Source of the DNA: Actinomycetota bacterium
GTDB taxonomy: Bacteria; Actinomycetota; Actinomycetes; Propionibacteriales; Nocardioidaceae
Direction of reading: 5' to 3'
Assembly (NCBI GenBank): GCA_009702305.1
Contig: WLIH01000136.1
Span: forward strand, 1-7,067
Length of the DNA: 7,067 nucleotides
The notes under the pieces are model-generated. The model did not search any database. It had not been told where the DNA came from and saw only the letters and a program-made list of their open reading frames with translations. Shown here one piece after another: positions 1-6,925 of the stretch. Numbering within the stretch: position 1 is the first letter of the stretch; each line of letters opens with the position of its first letter. The translations under genes were made by a program, and so were the position numbers.

Positions 1-1312
1 AGCCCGTCACCAGCACGGCGCCGGAGCCCAGCGCCTCGCCGAACGCCGCTCCGGCCTCGGCCAGGGCGGCGGCCTCGTCGATGGCCTGCGCGAGCAGCGG
101 CGCGACCGAGACCCGGTCGGGGCCGTAGATCTCGCGCGCGACGACGGCGAGGTCCTCGGCCGACATCGAGCGATCGGAGGAGTTCTGGGTGCACACCACG
201 TGGGCGGCGTGCGGCTCGAAGGCCGCCAGGAGTCCCTCGGCGTCCTTGTCGCCCATCACGCCGACGACCGCGATCAGCGGCGAGAAGGTGAAGGAGTCCT
301 CCAGGGCCGCGCCCACCGCCTCCGCCCCGTGCGGGTTGTGCGCCGCGTCGAGCACGATCGTCGGGCTGCGCCGCACGATCTCGAGGCGGCCCGGCGAGGT
401 GACCTCGGCGAAGGCGGCCCGCACCAGGTCGGCGTCGAGGGGCTGGTCCCCGAGGAACGCCTCGACCGCCGCGAGGGCGACGGCGGCGTTCTGCGCCTGG
501 TGGGCGCCGTAGAGCGGCAGGAAGATCTCGTCGTAGCGCCCGCGCAGCCCTTGGAGGGCGATCATCTGACCGCCTACGGCCGGCACCCGGTCGGCGACCC
601 CGAAGTCGCGCCCCTCGCGGACCACACTGGCTCCGACCTCGGCGATCTGGCGATCGAGCGCGGCGTCGACGTCCTCGGACTGGGCGGCGATCACGGCGAT
701 CGAGCCGGGCTTGATGATGCCGGCCTTCTCGACCGCGATCTCGCGTGGGGTCTCGCCGAGGTAGCGCGCGTGGTCGACCGCGATCGGCAGCACGACGGCG
801 ACCGATGCGTCGACGACGTTGGTGGCGTCCCACGTGCCGCCCATGCCGACCTCGACGACGGCCGCATCGACGGGGGCGTCGGCGAAGGCCGCGAAGGCCA
901 TCGCCACGACCGACTCGAAGAAGGAGACCGGGTGCGCCTGGTCGTCGTCGACCAGCGAGAGGAACGGCGCCACGTCGTTGAACGCACGCACGAAGCCTTC
1001 GTCGCCGAGCGGCTCGCCGTCCACGCAGATGCGCTCGGTCATCCGCTCGACGTGCGGGCTGGTGAAGCGGCCGGTGCGCAGGTCGAGGGCGCGCAGCAGC
1101 GTATCGATCATCCGGCTCGTCGAGGTCTTGCCGTTGGTGCCGGTCAGGTGGATGACGGGGTAGGCCGCCTGCGGGTCGCCGAGCAGCTCGACCAGCGCCT
1201 GGATCCGGTCCAGCGACGGCTCCAGCCGGGTCTCGGGCCAGCGCGAGAGCAGCGCGTCCTCGACCTCGTCGAAGGTCTGGGCCAGGCGGGGGGCGGCGGG
1301 GGTCTCACTCAT
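1..1312 (-). CDS. folC: Bifunctional folylpolyglutamate synthase / dihydrofolate synthase FolC (3' end beyond window)
   Basis: This cytoplasmic Mur-ligase-family enzyme adds glutamate to folates with ATP; bacterial members usually also join dihydropteroate to glutamate. The frame is open from an ATG at 1312 to the window edge (437 codons). Visible motifs are the P-loop TGTNGKTS (residues 57-64), SPHVERMTERI (85-95), the folate/ATP block EVGMGGTWDATN (154-165), the DH pair (181-182), EKAGIIKPG (196-204, holding the lysine that is carbamylated in this family) and, in the C-terminal glutamate-ligase domain, LDAAHNPHG (321-329). Family members run to about 450-490 residues, so probably only some 15-50 are missing. 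The start fits the conserved N-terminal spacing to the P-loop; GGTGAG abuts the ATG, so initiation may be nearly leaderless. It is divergent from the dehydrogenase. In relatives folC often follows valS on one strand, but here valS points the other way. Identity is certain; dual activity is inferred. Confidence 0.95.
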   Translation of the reverse strand, partial: MSETPAAPRLAQTFDEVEDALLSRWPETRLEPSLDRIQALVELLGDPQAAYPVIHLTGTNGKTSTSRMIDTLLRALDLRTGRFTSPHVERMTERICVDGEPLGDEGFVRAFNDVAPFLSLVDDDQAHPVSFFESVVAMAFAAFADAPVDAAVVEVGMGGTWDATNVVDASVAVVLPIAVDHARYLGETPREIAVEKAGIIKPGSIAVIAAQSEDVDAALDRQIAEVGASVVREGRDFGVADRVPAVGGQMIALQGLRGRYDEIFLPLYGAHQAQNAAVALAAVEAFLGDQPLDADLVRAAFAEVTSPGRLEIVRRSPTIVLDAAHNPHGAEAVGAALEDSFTFSPLIAVVGVMGDKDAEGLLAAFEPHAAHVVCTQNSSDRSMSAEDLAVVAREIYGPDRVSVAPLLAQAIDEAAALAEAGAAFGEALGSGAVLVTG

Positions 1313-1322
1313 CTCACCGGCG

Positions 1323-1328
1323 AGTCTA
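1323..1328 (-). promoter_or_regulatory. Possible -10 element of the folC promoter
   Basis: On the minus strand TAGACT fits the actinobacterial TANNNT -10 pattern and lies 10 nt before the folC ATG, so transcription would start within a few bases of the start codon. No good -35 hexamer is found at 16-18 bp spacing, so this is a weak call. Confidence 0.3.
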
Positions 1329-1342
1329 GAGAGCACCGCCCC

Positions 1343-1373
1343 TTGACCGGCCAACTGGAACAGGTTCTAGGTT
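1343..1373 (+). promoter_or_regulatory. Leaderless promoter of the alcohol dehydrogenase gene
   Basis: A -35-like TTGACC (1343-1348) and a -10-like TAGGTT (1368-1373) are separated by 19 bp. The -10 ends 6 nt before the ATG at 1380, the spacing expected when transcription starts at or next to the start codon. GAGGA (1374-1378) is present but only 1 nt from the ATG, too close to work as a normal ribosome binding site. The 19-bp spacer is longer than optimal, which would suit a promoter kept low or dependent on a regulator. Confidence 0.5.
1356..1369. promoter_or_regulatory. KstR-type operator (TNNAACNNGTTNNA)
   Basis: TGGAACAGGTTCTA matches the consensus TNNAACNNGTTNNA, known for KstR, the TetR-family repressor of sterol and lipid catabolism in mycobacteria and rhodococci, at every defined position. 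The two half-sites are complementary except for one base pair. The dyad overlaps the first two bases of the -10 TAGGTT and fills most of the -35/-10 spacer, a typical repression geometry. It also lies in the gap shared with divergent folC, but about 30 bp further from that promoter. The motif match is seen directly; binding by KstR is inferred, and other TetR regulators use similar GAAC-N2-GTTC dyads. Confidence 0.6.
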
Positions 1374-1379
1374 GAGGAC

Positions 1380-2477
1380 ATGAAGACGACAGTCGCGATC
1401 GTGGACGAGCAGGGCAAGGACTTCAGCTTCGCGGAGGTCGACCTCGAGGGGCCGCGCGCAGACGAGGTGCTGGTGCGGATCGTCGCCACCGGCCTGTGCC
1501 ACACCGACGTGACGATGAAGACCATGCTGCCGCCGGAGATGTTCCCCAACGTCTTCGGCCACGAGGGCGCCGGTGTCGTCGAGCAGGTCGGCGCCGAGGT
1601 GAGCGGCATCGAGGTCGGGGACCACGTCGTCCTCAGCTTCCGCTCGTGCCGCGCCTGCGCCAAGTGTCAGGAAGGCCTCGTGGGCTACTGCGACTCCAGC
1701 CTGATGATCAACTACATGGGCATGCGGATGGACGGCTCGACGACCTACACCCGCGACGGCCAGACCGTCTTCGGCTCGTTCTTCGGGCAGTCGAGCTTCT
1801 CCCAGCACGCCATCGCGTACGCCGACAACTGCGTCGTCGTCGACAAGAGCCTCGACCTCACCAAGCTGGCGCCCTACGGCTGCGGCTTCCAGACCGGCGC
1901 CGGCACCGTGCTCAATGTCCTCAAGCCCCGCCCCGAGGAGAGCCTGGTCGTCTACGGCGTCGGCGCGGTCGGCCTGGCGGCGATCGCGGCAGCGGCCTCG
2001 GAGGGCGTCGGCACCATCATCGCCGTCGACCTGATGGCCAGCCGGCTGGAGGTCGCCGCCCGCTACGGCGCGATCGGCGTCAACCCGACCGAGCTCGGCG
2101 AGCAGAGCGTCGTCGACAAGGTCAAGGAGCTCACCGGTGGCGGCGCGACCTACGGCATCGACACCACGGCCGTGCCGAGCGTGGTCAAGCAGGCCCAGCA
2201 GTCGCTGGCGATCCGCGGCACCCTGGTGGTGCTCGGCCTCGGCGCCGAGGAGTACGTCGTCGACGCGATCGACATGCTGCAGACCGGCAAGCGGGTCATG
2301 GGCTCGATCGAGGGCGACTCCGACCCGCAGGAGATGGTGCCGCGCCTGATCGCCCTGCACGCCGCCGGGGAGTTCGACGTCGACGACCTGATCGTGAGCT
2401 ACCCCTTCACCCAGATCAACACCGCGGTCGACGACCTCGCGAGCGGCAAGGTCGTGAAGGCCGTGCTGGTCTGGTGA
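1380..2477 (+). CDS. Zinc-dependent NAD(P) alcohol dehydrogenase, aryl/benzyl-alcohol dehydrogenase type
   Basis: This is a medium-chain zinc dehydrogenase of 365 residues, normal for the family, which interconverts alcohols and aldehydes. The catalytic-zinc ligands are C40 (in GLCHTD), the H61-E62 pair (GHEGAG) and C168 (YGCGFQTGAG). The structural zinc is held by C90, C93, C96 and C104. The Rossmann fold begins at GVGAVG (193-198), and an acidic D217 at the end of the second strand favours NAD over NADP. The GSFFGQSSFSQHA stretch (132-144) and the QTGAG block resemble XylB-like benzyl/aryl-alcohol dehydrogenases more than the mycofactocin-linked NDMA-dependent group, so an aromatic or bulky alcohol is the best substrate guess. 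The ATG is set by a -10 element 6 nt upstream. A KstR-like dyad over the promoter hints at lipid or sterol control. Fold and zinc sites are certain; the substrate is not. Confidence 0.85.
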   Translation: MKTTVAIVDEQGKDFSFAEVDLEGPRADEVLVRIVATGLCHTDVTMKTMLPPEMFPNVFGHEGAGVVEQVGAEVSGIEVGDHVVLSFRSCRACAKCQEGLVGYCDSSLMINYMGMRMDGSTTYTRDGQTVFGSFFGQSSFSQHAIAYADNCVVVDKSLDLTKLAPYGCGFQTGAGTVLNVLKPRPEESLVVYGVGAVGLAAIAAAASEGVGTIIAVDLMASRLEVAARYGAIGVNPTELGEQSVVDKVKELTGGGATYGIDTTAVPSVVKQAQQSLAIRGTLVVLGLGAEEYVVDAIDMLQTGKRVMGSIEGDSDPQEMVPRLIALHAAGEFDVDDLIVSYPFTQINTAVDDLASGKVVKAVLVW

Positions 2478-2483
2478 CACCCG

Positions 2484-2498
2484 CCCGGACACCCCGGG
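2484..2498 (+). terminator. Weak stem-loop after the dehydrogenase gene
   Basis: CCCGG, a 5-nt loop (ACACC) and CCGGG form a 5-bp GC stem starting 6 nt after the TGA. No T-run follows, so it could at best be a weak, non-canonical terminator. Confidence 0.25.
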
Positions 2499-2540
2499 AG
2501 GGATAAAGGCGCAGGTCAGCAGGGCGAACTGATTTCCAGC

Positions 2541-2557
2541 CGGGCGTCACACGCCCG
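2541..2557. repeat. Perfect 17-bp palindrome in the valS promoter spacer
   Basis: CGGGCGT (2541-2547), the 3-nt centre CAC, then ACGCCCG (2551-2557) form a perfect 7+3+7 inverted repeat. It ends exactly where the proposed -10 TAATCT begins, so it occupies the whole spacer. As DNA it has the size and symmetry of an operator. As RNA from the upstream gene it could be a hairpin, but there is no T-run, and a transcript beginning at the valS ATG would not include it. Confidence 0.6.
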
Positions 2558-2563
2558 TAATCT
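2558..2563 (+). promoter_or_regulatory. -10 element of a leaderless valS promoter
   Basis: TAATCT fits TANNNT and ends 6 nt before the ATG at 2570, placing the transcript start at or beside that A. No Shine-Dalgarno sequence precedes the ATG. This decides the start codon: a GTG at 2564 in the same frame directly abuts the -10 and could not lie on this transcript. No strong -35 is seen; TTTCCA (2533-2538) is the nearest candidate, at 19 bp. Confidence 0.55.
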
Positions 2564-2569
2564 GTGCGC

Positions 2570-5182
2570 ATGACCGAGACCCAGCCCCAGGCCCCCGACA
2601 CGACGAGCGCTCCCCGCGCCGTCGTCGTACCGGAGAAGCCTGCCCTCGAGGGTCTCGAGGCGACCTGGAGCGAGCGCTGGAAGGCGCAGGACACCTACGC
2701 CTTCGACCGCACGCAGCCGCGCGAGAACGTCTTCTCGATCGACACGCCGCCGCCGACCGTCAGCGGCAGCCTGCACGTCGGGCACGTCTTCTCCTACACG
2801 CACACCGACCTGATCGCCCGCTACCAGCGGATGCGCGGCAAGACGGTGTTCTACCCGATGGGCTGGGACGACAACGGTCTGCCCACGGAGCGTCGCGTGC
2901 AGAACTACTTCGGTGTGCGCTGCGACCCGTCCCTGCCCTACGACGCCGACTTCACCCCGCCGGAGAAGCCGGACCCGAAGAAGCAGATCCCGATCAGCCG
3001 GCCCAATTTCATCGCGCTGTGCGAGCAGCTGGTCGAGCAGGACGAGCAGGTCTTCGAGTCGTTGTGGCGGACCCTGGGCCTGTCCGTCGACTGGTCCCAG
3101 CACTACACGACGATCGGTCGCAAGGCCCAGGTCGTCAGCCAGCGCGCGTTCCTGCGCAACTTCGCCCGCGGCGAGGCCTACCTGCAGGAGGCCCCGACGC
3201 TCTGGGACGTCACCTTCCAGACCGCCGTGGCCCAGGCCGAGCTCGAGGCGCGCGACTACGCCGGCGCCTACCACCGCGTGGCCTTCCACCCGGTCGGCGG
3301 CGGCGCACCGGTGCACATCGAGACCACCCGCCCCGAGCTGATCCCCAGCGTCGTCGCGCTGATCGCCCACCCCGAGGACGAGCGGTACGCCGACCTGTTC
3401 GGCACCACCGTGACCTCGCCGGTGTTCGGCGTCGAGATCCCCGTGCTCGCGCACCCGCTGGCCGAGAAGGACAAGGGCGCCGGCATCGCCATGTGCTGCA
3501 CCTTCGGCGACCTGACCGACGTCACCTGGTGGCGCGAGCTCGACCTCCCGGTGCGCACCGTCATCGGCCGCGACGGCCGGCTCTCCCGCGAGACGCCCGA
3601 GTGGCTCTCGTCCGAGGCGGCCGCGGCGGCGTACGAGGAGCTCAAGGGCAAGACCACCTTCTCCGCCCGCGAGGCCGTCGTGGCGGCACTGCGCGCCAGC
3701 GGCGACCTCGACGGCGAGCCGAAGCCGACCCAGCGGATGGCCAACTTCTACGAGAAGGGCGACAAGCCGCTCGAGATCGTCGCGACCCGCCAGTGGTACG
3801 TCCGCAACGGCGGGCGCGACACGGCGCTGCGCGACGAGCTGGTGGCCGAGGGCGAGCAGATCACCTGGCTCCCGGCCCACATGAAGCACCGCTACGACAA
3901 CTGGGTCGGCGGGCTCAACGGCGACTGGCTGATCTCGCGCCAGCGCTACTTCGGCATCCCCTTCCCGGTCTGGTACACCCTCGACGCCGAGGGCGAGCCG
4001 GACTACGCCCACCCGCTGGTGCCCCGCGAGGCCGACCTCCCGATCGATCCGTCGACCGACTGCCCCAGCGGCTACGACGAGAGCCAGCGCGGCAAGGCCG
4101 GCGGCTTCATCGGCGACCCGGACGTCATGGACACCTGGGCGACCTCGTCGCTGACGCCGCAGATCGCCGGCGGGTGGGAGACCGATCCCGATCTGTTCGC
4201 CCGGGTCTTCCCGATGGACCTGTGCACCCAGGCCCACGACATCATCCGGACCTGGCTCTTCTCCCGCGTCGTGCGCGCCCACTTCGAGAACGGCGCCGTG
4301 CCGTGGTCGCACGCGATGATCTCGGGCTTCATCCTCGACCCCGACCGCAAGAAGATGTCCAAGTCGAAGGGCAACGTCGTCGTCCCGACCGAGATCCTCG
4401 ACAAGTTCGGCGCCGACGCGGTGCGCTGGCGCGCCGCGATGGCACGACCGGGTCTGGACTCGCCGTTCGACGAGAGCCAGATGAAGGTCGGACGGCGTCT
4501 GGCGATGAAGGTCCTCAACGCCTCCAACTTCGTGCTCGGCGGCGTCGGCGCGACCTCGCGCAACGCCTTCGAAGTCTCCGAGCCGATCGACTGCGCCCTG
4601 CTCGCGCGCCTGGCTGTCGTGATCCGCAAGTCCACCGCGGCGTTCGAGGCCTTCGACTACACCACCGCTCTCGAGACGGTGGAGAAGTTCTTCTGGGAGT
4701 TCTGCGACGACTACCTCGAGCTGGTCAAGGAGCGGGCGTACGCCGAGGACGGCGGCGCGCCGACGGCCTCGGCGCGCGCGACCCTGGCGATCGCGCTCGA
4801 GGTCCAGCTGCGCCTGCTCGCGCCGTTCCTGCCCTACGTGACCGAGGAGGTCTGGTCGTGGTGGCAGGAGGGCTCGATCCACCACGCCGCCTGGCCGCAG
4901 GAGCTCGACCTGGGCTCGGCCGCCGCCGCGGACCCCGCGACCGTCGACGCCGTGGCCGCGGCCCTGATCGGCATCCGCGGCGCCAAGTCGCAGGCCAAGG
5001 TCTCGATGCGCACCGAGCTGTCCCGGGTCGAGATCACCGGCCCCGAGGCCCTGGTGCGCGGCGCCGAGCTCGCCGCGGCCGACCTACGCCGCACCGGTCG
5101 CATCGTCGGTGACCTCGTGTTCACCGTCGCCGAGGACGCCACCGAGCTCAGCGTGCAGGCCGAGGTCGTCCCAGCAGACTGA
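2570..5182 (+). CDS. valS: Valyl-tRNA synthetase, archaeal-like class
   Basis: This class Ia synthetase activates valine with ATP, charges tRNA-Val in the cytoplasm and hydrolyses mischarged Thr-tRNA-Val. It has 870 residues. The Rossmann catalytic core carries the HIGH signature as HVGH (69-72) and KMSKS at 595-599. The CP1 editing domain is marked by the threonine-rich TTRPE block (252-256). The helical anticodon-binding domain lies at about 680-770. Two traits separate it from the usual bacterial Val[12 protein letters not shown] (98-107) replaces the PGMDHAGIAT-type block, and the C-terminal coiled-coil arm is absent. These are hallmarks of the form found in archaea, Rickettsia and some actinobacteria. 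The ATG at 2570 is preferred over GTG at 2564 because the -10 ends at 2563. There is no room for a T-box leader in the 92-bp gap. It faces away from folC and towards clpX. Function is certain; class assignment rests on motif reading. Confidence 0.95.
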   Translation: MTETQPQAPDTTSAPRAVVVPEKPALEGLEATWSERWKAQDTYAFDRTQPRENVFSIDTPPPTVSGSLHVGHVFSYTHTDLIARYQRMRGKTVFYPMGWDDNGLPTERRVQNYFGVRCDPSLPYDADFTPPEKPDPKKQIPISRPNFIALCEQLVEQDEQVFESLWRTLGLSVDWSQHYTTIGRKAQVVSQRAFLRNFARGEAYLQEAPTLWDVTFQTAVAQAELEARDYAGAYHRVAFHPVGGGAPVHIETTRPELIPSVVALIAHPEDERYADLFGTTVTSPVFGVEIPVLAHPLAEKDKGAGIAMCCTFGDLTDVTWWRELDLPVRTVIGRDGRLSRETPEWLSSEAAAAAYEELKGKTTFSAREAVVAALRASGDLDGEPKPTQRMANFYEKGDKPLEIVATRQWYVRNGGRDTALRDELVAEGEQITWLPAHMKHRYDNWVGGLNGDWLISRQRYFGIPFPVWYTLDAEGEPDYAHPLVPREADLPIDPSTDCPSGYDESQRGKAGGFIGDPDVMDTWATSSLTPQIAGGWETDPDLFARVFPMDLCTQAHDIIRTWLFSRVVRAHFENGAVPWSHAMISGFILDPDRKKMSKSKGNVVVPTEILDKFGADAVRWRAAMARPGLDSPFDESQMKVGRRLAMKVLNASNFVLGGVGATSRNAFEVSEPIDCALLARLAVVIRKSTAAFEAFDYTTALETVEKFFWEFCDDYLELVKERAYAEDGGAPTASARATLAIALEVQLRLLAPFLPYVTEEVWSWWQEGSIHHAAWPQELDLGSAAAADPATVDAVAAALIGIRGAKSQAKVSMRTELSRVEITGPEALVRGAELAAADLRRTGRIVGDLVFTVAEDATELSVQAEVVPAD

Positions 5183-5192
5183 TCGCCGAGCC

Positions 5193-5298
5193 TCCTCGTC
5201 GGTCGAGTAGCACGCGAGACCACGTCCTCGTCGGGTCGAGTAGCACGCGAGACCACGTCCTCGTCGGTCGAGTAGCACGCGAGACCACGTCCTCGTTT
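5193..5298. repeat. Tandem 32/33-bp repeat array, three full units plus a partial one
   Basis: The core GTCGAGTAGCACGCGAG starts at 5202, 5235 and 5267, and again at 5299 in a longer unit. Between cores lies ACCACGTCCTCGTCG, with one extra G in the first unit and TTT in place of TCG ending the third. The 9-bp piece at 5193-5201 matches the end of a unit, so the array starts with a partial copy. Periods are 33, 32 and 32 bp. Units are almost identical throughout, with no variable spacers, so this is a tandem repeat and not a CRISPR. It starts 11 bp after the valS stop, in a convergent gap. I recognise the GTCGAGTAG ends as typical of dispersed intergenic repeats in Nocardioides-type genomes; that is recollection, not a search result. 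Confidence 0.85.
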
Positions 5299-5341
5299 GT
5301 CGAGTAGCACGCGAGCGCCAGCGAGCGGGCGTATCGAGACC
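5299..5341. repeat. Full-length REP-like unit ending the tandem array
   Basis: This fourth unit shares the 17-bp core with the array, then continues with a different 26-bp stretch ending in TCGAGACC. Inside it GCGAGCG occurs twice (5311-5317 and 5321-5327). TCGA pairs at 5300-5303 and 5334-5337, and ACGC pairs with GCGT, give an imperfect palindrome. The end TCGAGACC (5334-5341) faces its reverse complement GGTCTCGA at 5360-5367. This looks like the parental form of a dispersed palindromic intergenic element. Confidence 0.6.
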
Positions 5342-5359
5342 CTCGGATGCCCCTCACGT

Positions 5360-5413
5360 GGTCTCGACCCGCGCGTCGCGACCTCGTTCCTCGGTCGCGG
5401 CGCTCGCTCGACC
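5360..5413. repeat. Second REP-like unit in inverted orientation
   Basis: This stretch begins GGTCTCGACC and ends GCTCGACC, the inverse of the GTCGAG...GAGACC ends of the unit at 5299-5341. Its upstream flank CACGTGGTCTCG (5356-5366 region) is the inverse of the CGAGACCACGT found in every tandem unit. The two units thus form an inverted pair separated by 18 bp. The interior holds the long stem listed separately. Confidence 0.55.
5373..5403 (+). terminator. Strong stem-loop between convergent valS and clpX
   Basis: GCGTCGCGACC (5373-5383), a 9-nt loop (TCGTTCCTC) and GGTCGCGGCGC (5393-5403) form an 11-bp stem. On the plus-strand RNA all positions pair, one as G-U; on the minus-strand RNA that position is a C-A mismatch. 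The hairpin is therefore more stable in valS transcripts. No T-run follows, which is common for actinobacterial terminators. It sits about 190 bp past the valS stop, inside a REP-like repeat. Confidence 0.5.
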
Positions 5414-5438
5414 TCCGCTCCGGCGGCCCGCTGGCGCG

Positions 5439-5454
5439 GTCCGCTGACGCGGAC
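5439..5454 (-). terminator. Hairpin directly after the clpX stop codon
   Basis: GTCCGC and GCGGAC flank a 4-nt loop, giving a perfect 6-bp GC stem that begins at the base after the clpX TAA on the minus strand. No T-run follows. Its position is right for a clpX terminator or 3'-end stabiliser. Confidence 0.45.
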
Positions 5455-6738
<1,284 letters not shown>

Positions 6739-6746
6739 GGGGTCAT

Positions 6747-6752
6747 CCTCCT
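6747..6752 (-). promoter_or_regulatory. Shine-Dalgarno site of clpX
   Basis: AGGAGG on the minus strand lies 8 nt before the GTG at 6738. It is the only strong ribosome binding site in the window and selects this GTG over an ATG at 6746, which is out of frame. Confidence 0.85.
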
Positions 6753-6757
6753 CATCG

Positions 6758-6775
6758 CCGGGACGGGCGTCCCGG
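6758..6775 (-). promoter_or_regulatory. 18-bp perfect palindrome / hairpin in the clpX leader
   Basis: CCGGGACG, two bases, then CGTCCCGG form an 8-bp perfect inverted repeat; as RNA it would fold as at least a 6-7 bp stem with a small loop. It lies 5 nt upstream of the clpX AGGAGG, so folding could affect ribosome access, stabilise the mRNA 5' end, or stop read-through from clpP. As DNA it could be an operator. Only the structure itself is seen. Confidence 0.5.
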
Positions 6776-6865
6776 GTCCTGCTGTCACTGCCAGGTCACT
6801 ACTGGTCCATCGGCCGCACACGGATGCAGTCAAGGAGACGGGTCAAACCTACGAAAAGGTACTCC

Positions 6866-6891
6866 TCATCGCAGCGGCTCGTCGCCGATGA
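6866..6891 (-). terminator. Stem-loop downstream of clpP, possible attenuator/terminator
   Basis: On the minus strand TCATCG and CGATGA pair, extended inward by GCG/CGC with a 2-nt bulge and a 6-nt loop, about 9 bp in all. It lies 34 nt after the clpP stop and is followed 8 nt later by TTTT. That makes it a moderate candidate for (partial) termination between clpP and clpX, though the T-run is short and distant. Confidence 0.4.
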
Positions 6892-6925
6892 CACGAGGAA
6901 ACCCGTCGCGATCGCCGTGGTCGAC

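Noticed and set aside
200..1375. Long plus-strand open frame opposite folC
   Set aside because: It is a compositional shadow; the minus frame encodes all FolC motifs in order.
1380..2477. Mycofactocin-linked NDMA-dependent alcohol dehydrogenase
   Set aside because: The zinc sites are shared, but the FFGQSSFSQHA and YGCGFQTGAG blocks fit the aryl/benzyl-alcohol group better, and no mycofactocin gene is in view. Not fully excluded without a profile search.
2564..2566. GTG as the valS start
   Set aside because: It directly follows the -10 element, so it would lie upstream of or at the transcript start; ATG at 2570 fits the leaderless spacing.
2478..2569. T-box riboswitch upstream of valS
   Set aside because: The gap is only 92 bp, with no specifier loop or T-box sequence, and the promoter abuts the ATG.
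2516..4885. Long open frame antisense to valS
   Set aside because: It is an Arg/Gly/Val/Asp/Leu-rich low-complexity shadow expected from G/C-biased third positions; valS itself has full motif support.
5193..5341. Possible CRISPR array (regular 32-33 bp period)
   Set aside because: The whole unit repeats, including the part between cores; there are no unique spacers and no cas genes nearby.
5084..5357. Small minus-strand reading frames with repeated peptides such as VSRATRP across the repeat array
   Set aside because: The repeated peptides come from the DNA repeat read in shifting frames (32-bp period); there are no ribosome sites and they overlap the valS end.
6739..6925. CIRCE, HspR or ClgR operator upstream of clpX
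   Set aside because: I found no TTAGCACTC or CTTGAGT inverted repeats and no convincing CGC-N5-GCG type ClgR dyad at a promoter position.
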